15,366 bases of DNA, from assembly GCA_910586545.1 (NCBI GenBank), contig CAJUIQ010000035.1, positions 1-15,366 of the forward strand, read 5' to 3'. The stretch's first letter is position 1, and each line of letters begins with the position of its first letter. Below, piece after piece: positions 1-6,558 of the stretch. The position numbers and the translations under genes are program-made. The stretch comes from an uncultured Eubacteriales bacterium (lineage in GTDB: Bacteria; Bacillota; Clostridia; Oscillospirales; CAG-272). The notes beneath the pieces are model-generated. The model was given only the letters and a program-made list of their open reading frames with translations, was not told where the DNA came from and made no database searches.

Positions 1-30
1 CAAACTTTTAAGTTTGCTGGCTTTTTCTTT
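1..30 (+). terminator. Intrinsic terminator cut by window start
   Basis: CAAACT (1-6) pairs with AGTTTG (11-16) around a TTTA loop, then CTGGC and a T-rich tract (22-30) follow. The 3' side continues with CTGGC, so the true stem may extend left beyond the window if GCCAG lies there. It would end an unseen plus-strand gene. Confidence 0.5.
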
Positions 31-208
31 AATATTTGTATTTGTAATTGGGTGTCTTTTCCGTAAATCAAGCCCAGATACATGAAAATATTTCTCTCTT
101 TTACCTTAAGTGTTGCCGGGGTTAAACTCCGTCAATTTCACCAAACCGTTGAATAAATATGAAAACGAAGAATGTATGCTCGGCATTCAACAATCGTTTT
201 ACTAATTA
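31..208. other. AT-rich stretch without a supported gene
   Basis: Apart from the repeat arm at 86-116, I see no recognisable gene here. The longest suggestive item is a 26-codon minus-strand frame (106-186) ending LTEFNPGNT; its stop lies inside the repeat arm. It has no clear ribosome binding site and I do not recognise the peptide. It could be a gene remnant or chance. Confidence 0.4.
86..116 (+). repeat. Left arm of 31-bp imperfect inverted repeat
   Basis: The reverse complement of 86-116 matches 889-919 without gaps at 27 of 31 positions by direct comparison. The shared core reads GGTAAAAG(A/G)GAGAAATATTT. The two arms flank the broken gene at 267-881, giving a unit of about 834 bp. No convincing target duplication is visible outside the arms, so a transposable-element origin is only a hypothesis. 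Confidence 0.7.
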
Positions 209-237
209 TTGAGACATACATACAAATATGCTAATAT
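209..237 (+). promoter_or_regulatory. Sigma-A type promoter of the broken gene
   Basis: TTGAGA (209-214) and TAATAT (232-237) are separated by exactly 17 bases. The pair lies about 30 bases upstream of a good ribosome binding site and the ATG at 267, so the expression signals of the disrupted gene appear intact. Confidence 0.6.
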
Positions 238-254
238 ATCATTTAATTTCTTCG

Positions 255-260
255 AGGAGA
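255..260 (+). promoter_or_regulatory. Ribosome binding site that sets the start at 267
   Basis: GAGGAG lies six bases upstream of ATG 267. This start is followed by AGC and then TAG (273-275). A second in-frame ATG at 282 sits only four bases after a weak AGGA (274-277). The strong site points to 267 as the ancestral start, which makes the TAG at codon 3 a nonsense change rather than leader sequence. Confidence 0.6.
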
Positions 261-266
261 CCAATT

Positions 267-881
267 ATGAGCTAGGAAAAAATGGGGACTAGTAAAGTGA
301 CATGTTCATGTGGATATGGAAGCATATACCAATCGCAATATAGTGACGATTGGAACAGATATAGTGATGGACCAGTCATTATTGACTGCGAAATATGCTC
401 AAAAAAATATAAAATTGAATTAAAGTATTTTTATCCTAAGCCATATCACGATTATACTATTTAATATTTAACGCCTATAGATTATCCTGATTATGTTAAA
501 ACAACCGGTGCAGATATTCTATATGGACAATGCCAGAAACTAGAGGATATAGATTTTTACATATACTTAATAGAGCATTATACTCTAAAATCACTTATAG
601 ATGCATACAAAGAATATTACGAAAAAGGATACAGTGCATCTGTGAGCAAAGAAGCAAAAGGAATACGAGGATTATATCGCGACAAGTACGGGAAAGTGAA
701 ACTCAAGCTGCTTTTAGAGGTAATATGAAACTACAGCAAATATGAGGGTAATTATATAAATAGAAAAGCTGAAGATAATGAAGAGAAAAAAGAACACGAA
801 GAATATTTAAAAATTAAAAGGGAGCATCAGATATATAAGGGAAAATTATATGGTCAATATGGCTATGAATTTAGAAAATAG
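267..881 (+). pseudogene. Hypothetical gene with three in-frame stops
   Basis: I do not recognise this protein. From ATG 267 a single frame runs 204 codons to TAG 879-881, interrupted by TAG (273-275), TAA (462-464) and TGA (726-728), with no frameshift. Pieces on both sides of each stop look protein-like. The first 60-residue open segment (282-464) has CSCG and CEIC about 29 residues apart, a possible zinc-ribbon pair. The middle segment (465-728) is rich in Tyr, Lys and Glu (for example LIDAYKEYYEKGYSASVSKE). The last (729-881) is a charged Glu/Lys tail. Each stop could come from one C-to-T change in a sense codon (CAG, CAA, CGA). Promoter and ribosome binding site remain, so translation of the 60-residue zinc-ribbon piece from ATG 282 is possible. 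The composition is more AT-rich than the genes from 1179 on, which suggests acquired DNA. Decay is more likely than recoding, because all three stops also end normal genes nearby. Confidence 0.75.
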
Positions 882-884
882 AGC

Positions 885-968
885 AGTAGCAACATAAAAG
901 GTAAAAGGGAGAAATATTTACTCTATTTTTCAGCTACACGCCTGATAGCAATTTTACATGTTGCTACT
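885..968 (+). repeat. 11-bp perfect inverted repeat, 62-base loop
   Basis: AGTAGCAACAT at 885-895 is the exact reverse complement of 958-968. It overlaps the inner end of the longer repeat arm. The RNA could fold into a hairpin just after the broken gene. No T-run follows the second arm, so it is not a standard terminator. Confidence 0.5.
889..919 (+). repeat. Right arm of 31-bp imperfect inverted repeat
   Basis: This arm begins eight bases after the final stop of the broken gene and pairs with 86-116 (27 of 31 positions). The mismatches are clustered at three adjacent positions near the inner end plus one purine difference in the core. Confidence 0.7.
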
Positions 969-1178
969 TTACACAAGTTTAGGGATATCTTTTGCATCTA
1001 TAAAAAGAAAAAATTCTAATTGGAGAATATAAGGTTTGAAAAATAGATAGTAAAAAGCAGGCGCTCTATACAGAATCTTGCTTTTACAGTCGCTTATCTT
1101 TTTTGTAAAGCCGTGTTCTGAGCTGCCTTTTATCACCTTGGCACAGTTTGTCTCATATATTGTCGTTGAGGTGATTCA
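920..1178. other. Intergenic region before the ZIP transporter
   Basis: I find no supported gene in this AT-rich stretch. It holds the second arm of the 11-bp repeat (958-968), an imperfect hairpin at 1050-1087 with one bulged base, and a T-run near 1099-1104. The ribosome binding site for the next gene (GAGGTGATTC before ATG 1179) is clear, but I cannot point to a convincing promoter. Confidence 0.4.
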
Positions 1179-1979
1179 ATGAATAATGTTGTTATTCTGG
1201 CGCTTGTTGCAACCTTGGGAACATGGTTCATTACAGCATTGGGCGCCGCAACTGTTGTATTTTTTAAAAAAACCAATCAAAAAGCGCTGAATTTAATGCT
1301 TGGCTTTGCTGCTGGGGTTATGATTGCCGCCAGTTTTTGGTCTTTGCTGCAGCCTGCTATTGAGCGCGCTGAAATATATTTATCTATGCCGGCTTGGCTC
1401 GTTGTAACACTAGGATTTTTAGCGGGCGCAATATTTATGTGGATATCGGATAAAATTGTGAGCAGAGCCCAGCGCAGGGCAAACAGTACGCAATTGCAGA
1501 CGAATGAACGAACCCATCGCATTATTTTACTTGTGCTTTCGATTACGCTGCACAATATTCCCGAGGGACTTGCTGTAGGGGTGGCATTTGGCGCTTTACA
1601 TAGCGGCGTCTCTCCAGAAGCATTTATGGGAGCAATCACTATTGCGATAGGAATCGGTCTACAGAATTTTCCAGAGGGAGCGGCTGTGTCCATTCCGCTG
1701 CGAAGGGAAGGATATTCCCGCAAAAAGAGCTTTTTGCTTGGGCAGGCTTCCGGTATGGTAGAGCCAATTGCCGGTGTAGTGGGGGCTTTGCTTGTTGTGT
1801 ATATTCAAACATTTTTGCCTTTTGCACTTGCTTTTGCAGCAGGAGCGATGATCCTGGTGGCGGTGCATGAACTGATTCCGGAATGCCAACAAAATCAAAA
1901 GGTTCATCCATATTTTGCAACGATGGGCATTGTTTTGGGATTTGCAATTATGATGCTTTTGGATGTAATGCTTGGATAA
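1179..1979 (+). CDS. ZIP family divalent metal transporter
   Basis: The 266-residue membrane protein has about eight hydrophobic segments. The ZIP metal-site motifs are visible: HNIPEG (125-130) in TM4, QNFPEG (162-167) in TM5, a Glu at 195 in TM6 (SGMVEPIAG) and HELIPE (230-235). These match the GufA/ZupT branch of ZIP carriers, which move Zn2+, Fe2+ or Mn2+ into the cytoplasm. The loop between TM3 and TM4 (about 95-112) is short and lacks the His-rich cluster seen in many eukaryotic ZIPs. The length is normal for bacterial ZIPs. GAGGTG precedes the ATG at a good distance. The gene stands alone and ends at a hairpin shared with the convergent argF. The specific metal cannot be read from the sequence, and no metal-responsive operator was recognised upstream. 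Confidence 0.9.
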   Translation: MNNVVILALVATLGTWFITALGAATVVFFKKTNQKALNLMLGFAAGVMIAASFWSLLQPAIERAEIYLSMPAWLVVTLGFLAGAIFMWISDKIVSRAQRRANSTQLQTNERTHRIILLVLSITLHNIPEGLAVGVAFGALHSGVSPEAFMGAITIAIGIGLQNFPEGAAVSIPLRREGYSRKKSFLLGQASGMVEPIAGVVGALLVVYIQTFLPFALAFAAGAMILVAVHELIPECQQNQKVHPYFATMGIVLGFAIMMLLDVMLG

Positions 1980-2000
1980 AAATGAATACCCAAAGAAAAA

Positions 2001-2036
2001 GACATACCGCTGAAATCTGGATTTCAGCGGTATGTC
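2001..2036. terminator. Terminator between ZIP gene and argF
   Basis: A perfect 16-bp stem (2001-2016 with 2021-2036) surrounds a CTGG loop. Read on the minus strand it is followed by TTTTTCTTT, so it is a strong terminator for argF. On the plus strand only TTAAATAT follows, so it is weaker there, but it still lies right after the ZIP gene. Confidence 0.85.
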
Positions 2037-2117
2037 TTAAATATAAATAAAAACAATATCTATAAACGGTGCTATACGATTATACGCTTTAAATAAATGG
2101 AGGGATACAGATGAATT

Positions 2118-3113
2118 TTATACCCGACCGCCTAATGTCGCAGCCATAACTGCTTTAATGGTATGCATCCGGTTTTCTGCTTCATCAAAAACGATAGACT
2201 GAGAACTTTCAAATACATCATCGGTCACTTCCATGGCGTCTCTGGAGAAACGCTGACCCATCTCACGGCCTACCACTGTTTCGTGATCGTGAAAAGCAGG
2301 GAGACAGTGCATAAAGCGGCACTGAGAGCCTGCGTTTTGCATCAGTTCCATATTGATTTGGTAGGGAGCAAGATCTCTGATTCTCTCTTCCCAAATTTCC
2401 ATAGGTTCGCCCATAGATACCCAGACATCCGTATACAGTACATCCGCTCCTTTGGTAGCTTCCATAGGATTGCTAGAGAAACGAATGATAGAACCCGTTT
2501 CACAGGCTATTTCCTGGCAGACCTTTACAAGAGCCGGATCGGGATAATATTTTTCCGGAGCGCACAAGGTGAGGTCCAGTCCCATTTTTGCACAGCCTAC
2601 CATCAAGGAATTGCCCATATTATAGCGAGCGTCTCCCATATATACCATTTTTATACCGGAAAGGCGGCCGAAGTGTTCGCGGATGGTGAGAAAATCAGCG
2701 AGAATTTGAGTAGGGTGAAACTCGTTTGTAAGGCCGTTCCATACAGGAACGCCTGCGTATTTTGCAAGGGCTTCCACGATTTCTTGGCCATTGCCCCGAT
2801 ATTCGATGCCGTCAAACATCCGGCCAAGTACCCGCGCTGTATCTGCAATACTTTCCTTTTTGCCGATTTGAGATGCGGATGGGTCCAGATAAGTGACGTG
2901 CATTCCCAAATCATGGGCGGCTACTTCAAAACTGCATCTAGTGCGAGTACTGTTTTTTTCAAAAATCAGCGCAATATTTTTTCCACGCAGGCATTCATGT
3001 ATAATTCCTGCCTTTTTTTCGGCTTTCAGTTCCGCTGCTAAATGGAGCAGACGATCAATTTCTGCAGAGGTAAAATCCAAAAGTTTGAGAAAATGTTTAC
3101 CGACAAATTGCAT
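2118..3113 (-). CDS. argF: Ornithine carbamoyltransferase
   Basis: This cytosolic enzyme transfers the carbamoyl group of carbamoyl phosphate to ornithine, making citrulline in arginine synthesis. The 331-residue length is typical. Family motifs are present in order: STRTR (55-59) for carbamoyl phosphate, HPTQ (133-136), the ornithine-binding SMG loop in DVWVSMGE (229-236), and HCLP (269-272). The SMG loop favours an ornithine enzyme over aspartate or putrescine carbamoyltransferases. AAAGGAG (3119-3125) lies five bases before the ATG. A palindromic ArgR-like box sits immediately upstream of the ribosome binding site and a sigma-A promoter lies behind it. No other arginine gene is in the window, so argF is a single-gene unit here. 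In the catabolic direction the same fold serves the deiminase pathway, but no arcA or arcC neighbour is seen. Confidence 0.95.
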   Translation of the reverse strand: MQFVGKHFLKLLDFTSAEIDRLLHLAAELKAEKKAGIIHECLRGKNIALIFEKNSTRTRCSFEVAAHDLGMHVTYLDPSASQIGKKESIADTARVLGRMFDGIEYRGNGQEIVEALAKYAGVPVWNGLTNEFHPTQILADFLTIREHFGRLSGIKMVYMGDARYNMGNSLMVGCAKMGLDLTLCAPEKYYPDPALVKVCQEIACETGSIIRFSSNPMEATKGADVLYTDVWVSMGEPMEIWEERIRDLAPYQINMELMQNAGSQCRFMHCLPAFHDHETVVGREMGQRFSRDAMEVTDDVFESSQSIVFDEAENRMHTIKAVMAATLGGRV

Positions 3114-3127
3114 GGCGACTCCTTTTA

Positions 3128-3141
3128 TGTATAAATATACA
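3128..3141 (-). promoter_or_regulatory. ArgR-like operator in the argF leader
   Basis: TGTATAAATATACA is a perfect 14-base palindrome. It resembles the ARG box pattern TGAATA-WW-TATTCA with T in place of A at the third base. It lies between the argF promoter and its ribosome binding site, a position suited to arginine-dependent repression by ArgR. Confidence 0.55.
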
Positions 3142-3174
3142 AAACAATGTTATTGTTTTTCAGAATATATTTTC

Positions 3175-3203
3175 ATTTTATCATAATCCACTTATATTGT
3201 AAA
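3175..3203 (-). promoter_or_regulatory. argF promoter
   Basis: On the minus strand TTTACA (3198-3203) and TAAAAT (3175-3180) are separated by 17 bases. Transcription would start near 3168, some 55 bases before the ATG, which places the ArgR-like box in the transcribed leader. Confidence 0.55.
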
Positions 3204-3223
3204 GTCTTTTTTTAAATTTATAT

Positions 3224-3237
3224 TAAATATTTATACA
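3224..3237 (-). promoter_or_regulatory. Second, imperfect ArgR-like box
   Basis: On the minus strand this reads TGTATAAATATTTA, matching the first box except in the last half-site. It lies upstream of the argF -35 and close to the -35 of the divergent hydrolase promoter. ARG boxes often come in pairs, but the region is AT-rich, so chance similarity is possible. Confidence 0.3.
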
Positions 3238-3249
3238 TGGATTTGTTTC

Positions 3250-3278
3250 TTGACTTATCCTGACAGATATAGTATAAT
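3250..3278 (+). promoter_or_regulatory. Promoter of the dockerin hydrolase gene
   Basis: TTGACT (3250-3255) and a perfect TATAAT (3273-3278) are 17 bases apart. This is one of the best sigma-A matches in the window. Another TGTATAAATAT copy (3291-3301) lies just downstream, near the expected transcription start. Confidence 0.75.
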
Positions 3279-3312
3279 CTATGGAAAAGTTGTATAAATA
3301 TGGGAGAATAAA

Positions 3313-5343
3313 ATGAAAAAATATAGCAAAAATGTTGCCATAGTTTTAGTGATTTCTTTGCTGTTTTCTCTTTTGAGCTTTAATACATCAGCATCAGGAT
3401 ATAATCCCCAAGAGGGGGCCTTTGTTTTTGATAGCGAAGAGATGCTGCAGTATATCACAGCCACCCATAATTTAAATGTAATTTATGATCCGTATGAAAA
3501 TGCGTTGCGCACCGTTGTTGGTTCATGGGAACAGGATCCGGATCCGTATTTTCTATTGGACGTATCTATTTTGGAGAATACACTGCATGCTTTAGAGTAT
3601 CAGTATTTGCTGATCACTTATCGCTGCCCCCAGACAAACTCCAAATATGCGGCAACTACGGAGGTGTTTTTGAGCGCTGGTGAGGTAGCGGGCCCCGCGG
3701 CAGGTCACTCTGTTTTATTTGATACAGCACGAGGGGAAGCCTATGCGGTACAGGAGATACAGATGGCGTCTGTATCTTGGTGGAAGGGAGATGTACACAA
3801 TATTCGAATTGATACCTTTACCCAGGGGCGGTTTGGAGATACAATGTATATCGATTCAATTATTTTATGTCATGATGAAGTCCAGGCGCAGGCGATCCGT
3901 ACCGAACGGTTGAAAAATGCGGGGGCGTCTGCAGATATGCCGGTATCGGATTTTATCTGCAACCGGTATGATGTACAAAAGTATACCTCGCCTGTATGGG
4001 AGGGAGAGATTATTTATAATGAAGCAGTATATCCTATAAAGGGGCAAGATGGCAGCGCTGTCTATACACTAATGTATACGCCGGATACGGTGCAAGCCGT
4101 ATATGACGCTACCTTCAGCAAACTGTATCAAGAAGGGATAGACTATAAAGTAGAGGGAAATCAGCTGACGATTCTTCCCGGCGGATCTGTCGGAACCTTT
4201 GCTTATGACTACATACATCCTCAGTCGAATCCCAATAATTACGGAGCGGACAGATATTATAATCGTACCGCTGCGGGCGATGGAAAATGGGAATATTGGG
4301 GGCAAAGCTCAGAATTCTTTGGTGGATATTTAAACATTACATATACCCACAGCGATGTATGGAACGGATATGTACCGGAAAATAAGGCAGATGCGCTTCC
4401 TATTACAAGCCGGAAGCTTGAGAACAACGAAAACTTAAATGTAGTTTTCTTTGGGGACAGCATTACCGGAGGGGCGAATGCTTCTTCATACAGAGATCTC
4501 TATCCTTATGCTCAGTGGTGGAATCAGCAGATTGTCAGCAAGCTGGAAGAAACCTATGGATGCACCAATATTTTTGATTATTATTCTTCTGTGGGCGGTA
4601 GTACTGCTTCTGGAATGGTTTCTGCGGTACAGGACAGCGTAATACAATACGCGCCGGACTTAGTATTTATTGCCTTTGGCATGAATGATTGCATGAACGA
4701 AAGTCAATCCTCTGACGGCAGTTTGAAGCGGGTACGCGCTGCGTATAAGGCTGCGATTGAGCAGATGGTTCAGCAGGTACGCGCGCAATATCCGGATTGC
4801 GAATTTGTGTTGGTATCTCCTTTTTATGCCAACCCGTTTTGCCACTATCAGTCCTATTTTAACGCATGTCGAGATGTTTTAATAGAATTGGAGAGCGTAT
4901 ATATCGGTGTAGTTTGTGCGGATGTGACCAGTATGCAGGCATCCATGTTGGAATACAAGGATTACTTGGATTTCAGCGGAGACAACATGTGTCATCCCAA
5001 TGATTTCATGTCTAGACTATATGCGCAGGTTTGCTTGGAAACCATTGTTCCAGGGGGTATTGACGCGTATGTTCCGGCAGGGGGAGAGGAACCAGATGGC
5101 CCAGGGGAGGATACAGGTGAATCCACTAAGCCCAGCGAGCCAGGAGGACCGGGGGATATAGATGGAGATGGAGAAGTGACGATTCGTGATATAGGGGCGT
5201 TGCGGTTGTATCTGGCCGACAAGATAGATGGAGAAGAGCTGCTTTTAGAGGAGGTCGGTGACGTAGATAAAGACGGGGAGCTTACTGTTCGGGATACGGG
5301 CATGCTGCGGCTTTATTTAGCAGACAAAATAACCTTAGAATGA
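3313..5343 (+). CDS. Secreted SGNH/GDSL hydrolase with C-terminal dockerin
   Basis: The 676-residue protein starts with a signal peptide (MKKYSKNVAI, hydrophobic core 9-23, probable cleavage after SASA/ASG near 28). Residues 30 to about 365 form a beta-rich region I cannot assign. Residues 374-580 are an SGNH hydrolase: GDSI with nucleophile Ser383, the Gly block near 428-434, GMND with Asn458, and CHPND with His561. A Gly/Pro/Glu linker (588-613) leads to two dockerin-type calcium loops: GDIDGDGEVTIRD (614-626) and GDVDKDGELTVRD (649-661), each followed by a LRLYLA helix. Such hydrolases are often carbohydrate esterases that remove acetyl groups, and dockerins bind cohesins on scaffoldin proteins. 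The substrate is not evident. GGGAGA precedes ATG 3313. The gene has its own strong promoter. No cohesin protein is in the window. Confidence 0.9.
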   Translation: MKKYSKNVAIVLVISLLFSLLSFNTSASGYNPQEGAFVFDSEEMLQYITATHNLNVIYDPYENALRTVVGSWEQDPDPYFLLDVSILENTLHALEYQYLLITYRCPQTNSKYAATTEVFLSAGEVAGPAAGHSVLFDTARGEAYAVQEIQMASVSWWKGDVHNIRIDTFTQGRFGDTMYIDSIILCHDEVQAQAIRTERLKNAGASADMPVSDFICNRYDVQKYTSPVWEGEIIYNEAVYPIKGQDGSAVYTLMYTPDTVQAVYDATFSKLYQEGIDYKVEGNQLTILPGGSVGTFAYDYIHPQSNPNNYGADRYYNRTAAGDGKWEYWGQSSEFFGGYLNITYTHSDVWNGYVPENKADALPITSRKLENNENLNVVFFGDSITGGANASSYRDLYPYAQWWNQQIVSKLEETYGCTNIFDYYSSVGGSTASGMVSAVQDSVIQYAPDLVFIAFGMNDCMNESQSSDGSLKRVRAAYKAAIEQMVQQVRAQYPDCEFVLVSPFYANPFCHYQSYFNACRDVLIELESVYIGVVCADVTSMQASMLEYKDYLDFSGDNMCHPNDFMSRLYAQVCLETIVPGGIDAYVPAGGEEPDGPGEDTGESTKPSEPGGPGDIDGDGEVTIRDIGALRLYLADKIDGEELLLEEVGDVDKDGELTVRDTGMLRLYLADKITLE

Positions 5344-5358
5344 GATTGCGTGCAAGAA

Positions 5359-5392
5359 AAGCCATGTCGTCGTGTTACTTGCGACATGGCTT
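5359..5392 (+). terminator. Hairpin between hydrolase and reductase genes
   Basis: AAGCCATGTCG (5359-5369) pairs perfectly with CGACATGGCTT (5382-5392) around a 12-base loop. Only GATTTGGG follows, a poor T-tract, and the reductase ribosome binding site begins six bases later. It may be a weak terminator for the hydrolase gene or an RNA element that limits readthrough into the next gene. Confidence 0.5.
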
Positions 5393-5407
5393 GATTTGGG
5401 AGGACAT

Positions 5408-6523
5408 ATGAAAAAGCTTGGACTGGGCCTGATGCGTCTGCCTTTACTGGATGCGGAAGACCCTGCTAGTGTAGACATCGTGCAGACAATGCAAATGGTG
5501 GATCAATTTTTGGAGAGGGGATTTACATATTTTGATACGGCCTATATGTATCACGGCTTTACCAGCGAAAATATTGTGCGGCAGGTGTTGACATCTCGCT
5601 ATCCCAGAGAGCGTTTTGTGCTGACCACAAAAATGCCTACGATGCGGTTGCGGGAAAAAGCAGATTTGGATTGTATATTTGATGAGCAGTTGTCAAAATG
5701 CGGTGTAGACTATTTTGACTATTATTTGCTGCACAATTTAAATACGACTCATTATGAGATTGCACAGCAGCTGGATGCTTTTGCTTTTATTAGAGAAAAG
5801 AAGCGAATAGGACAAGCATGCAAAATCGGATTTTCCTATCACGATGGGCCAAAGCTTTTAGATCAAATTTTGATAGAGCACCCTTATATAGATGTGGTAC
5901 AGCTGCAAATCAATTATCTAGATTGGGACAGCGCCGGGATTCAGTCTAAAAGCTGCTATGAGGTTGCCCGACGCCATGGGAAAGATGTAATTGTTATGGA
6001 GCCGGTCAAGGGCGGGGCGCTTGCCAATGTTCCGGAAGAAGTGCGGCAGTTGTTTACGACGGCCGATCCGGAGCGCTCCGCTGCCTCCTGGGCAATTCGT
6101 TTTGCTGCCAGCCTGGACGGGGTGCTTACAGTGCTCAGTGGGATGAGCAATTTGGAGCAGCTCATGGACAATATTGGATATATGGAAGACTTTCAACCTA
6201 TGGATGCGAAAGAACGACAGATTGTCAACCAGGCCGCGACAATTTTAAAAAAAGCTATTGCTATTCCTTGCACTGGCTGCAATTACTGTACGCAGGAGTG
6301 CCCGACGGGGATTCCTATTCCTACATATTTTTCTCTTTATAATGCGGAGATGCAGTCTTTGCGCCGGGGTTTTTCTGTGCAGCAGGTGTATTATGAGAAC
6401 TATGCAAAAACGCATAGTAAGGCTTCTGCATGTATTCAATGCGGCCAATGCGAGAGACAATGTCCACAGCATTTGCCAGTGATCCAGTGGCTGAAAAAAA
6501 TAGTAGATATTTTGGAAGAATGA
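5408..6523 (+). CDS. Aldo/keto reductase with 2x[4Fe-4S] ferredoxin tail
   Basis: The 371-residue protein has an aldo/keto reductase barrel (about 1-285). The catalytic set Asp43, Tyr48, Lys75 and His109 is visible in FDTAYMYHG, TTKMP and YLLHN. The C-terminal part carries two ferredoxin-type clusters: Cys288, 291, 294, 298 (CTGCNYCTQECP) and Cys342, 345, 348, 352 (CIQCGQCERQCP). This matches the family of predicted oxidoreductases with fused Fe-S domains (COG1453 type), common in anaerobes. The barrel would use NAD(P)H, and the clusters suggest electron exchange with ferredoxin. The substrate is unknown. ATG 5408 was chosen because GGGAGG (5398-5403) precedes it and the typical barrel start KKLGLGLMRLP follows directly. 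The earlier in-frame ATG at 5372 lies in the hairpin loop without a ribosome binding site. Confidence 0.88.
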   Translation: MKKLGLGLMRLPLLDAEDPASVDIVQTMQMVDQFLERGFTYFDTAYMYHGFTSENIVRQVLTSRYPRERFVLTTKMPTMRLREKADLDCIFDEQLSKCGVDYFDYYLLHNLNTTHYEIAQQLDAFAFIREKKRIGQACKIGFSYHDGPKLLDQILIEHPYIDVVQLQINYLDWDSAGIQSKSCYEVARRHGKDVIVMEPVKGGALANVPEEVRQLFTTADPERSAASWAIRFAASLDGVLTVLSGMSNLEQLMDNIGYMEDFQPMDAKERQIVNQAATILKKAIAIPCTGCNYCTQECPTGIPIPTYFSLYNAEMQSLRRGFSVQQVYYENYAKTHSKASACIQCGQCERQCPQHLPVIQWLKKIVDILEE

Positions 6524-6524
6524 A

Positions 6525-6556
6525 AAGAAAGCACCGGTTGTTTCCGGTGCTTTCTT
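6525..6556. terminator. Bidirectional terminator
   Basis: A perfect 13-bp stem (6525-6537 with 6544-6556) has a TTGTTT loop. It sits between the reductase stop at 6523 and the csaA-like stop at 6559 on the opposite strand. The minus-strand exit reads TTTCTTTTCA, and the plus-strand exit reads TTTCTTAATT, so it can serve both convergent genes. Confidence 0.85.
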
Positions 6557-6558
6557 AA

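Noticed and set aside
267..881. Genome-wide stop-codon reassignment as explanation of the in-frame stops
   Set aside because: TAA, TGA and TAG each end otherwise normal genes in this window (for example ZIP with TAA, hydrolase with TGA, FAD dehydrogenase with TAG), and the broken gene contains all three.
882..1019. Continuation of the broken gene's frame for 45 more codons past TAG 879
   Set aside because: It stays open, but it runs through the repeat arm and its composition is not convincing; an AT-rich stretch of this length can stay open by chance.
1050..1087. Imperfect hairpin taken as a terminator or riboswitch
   Set aside because: It has a bulge and a wide loop, the T-run is 11 or more bases away, and no known riboswitch pattern was recognised.
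2111..2149. Tiny 12-codon frame preceded by GGAGGG
   Set aside because: The spacing is plausible but it overlaps the argF 3' end on the opposite strand and lacks a promoter or terminator.
2163..3041. Long open frame on the plus strand opposite argF
   Set aside because: It is the antisense of a clear ornithine carbamoyltransferase and has no family motif or ribosome binding site.
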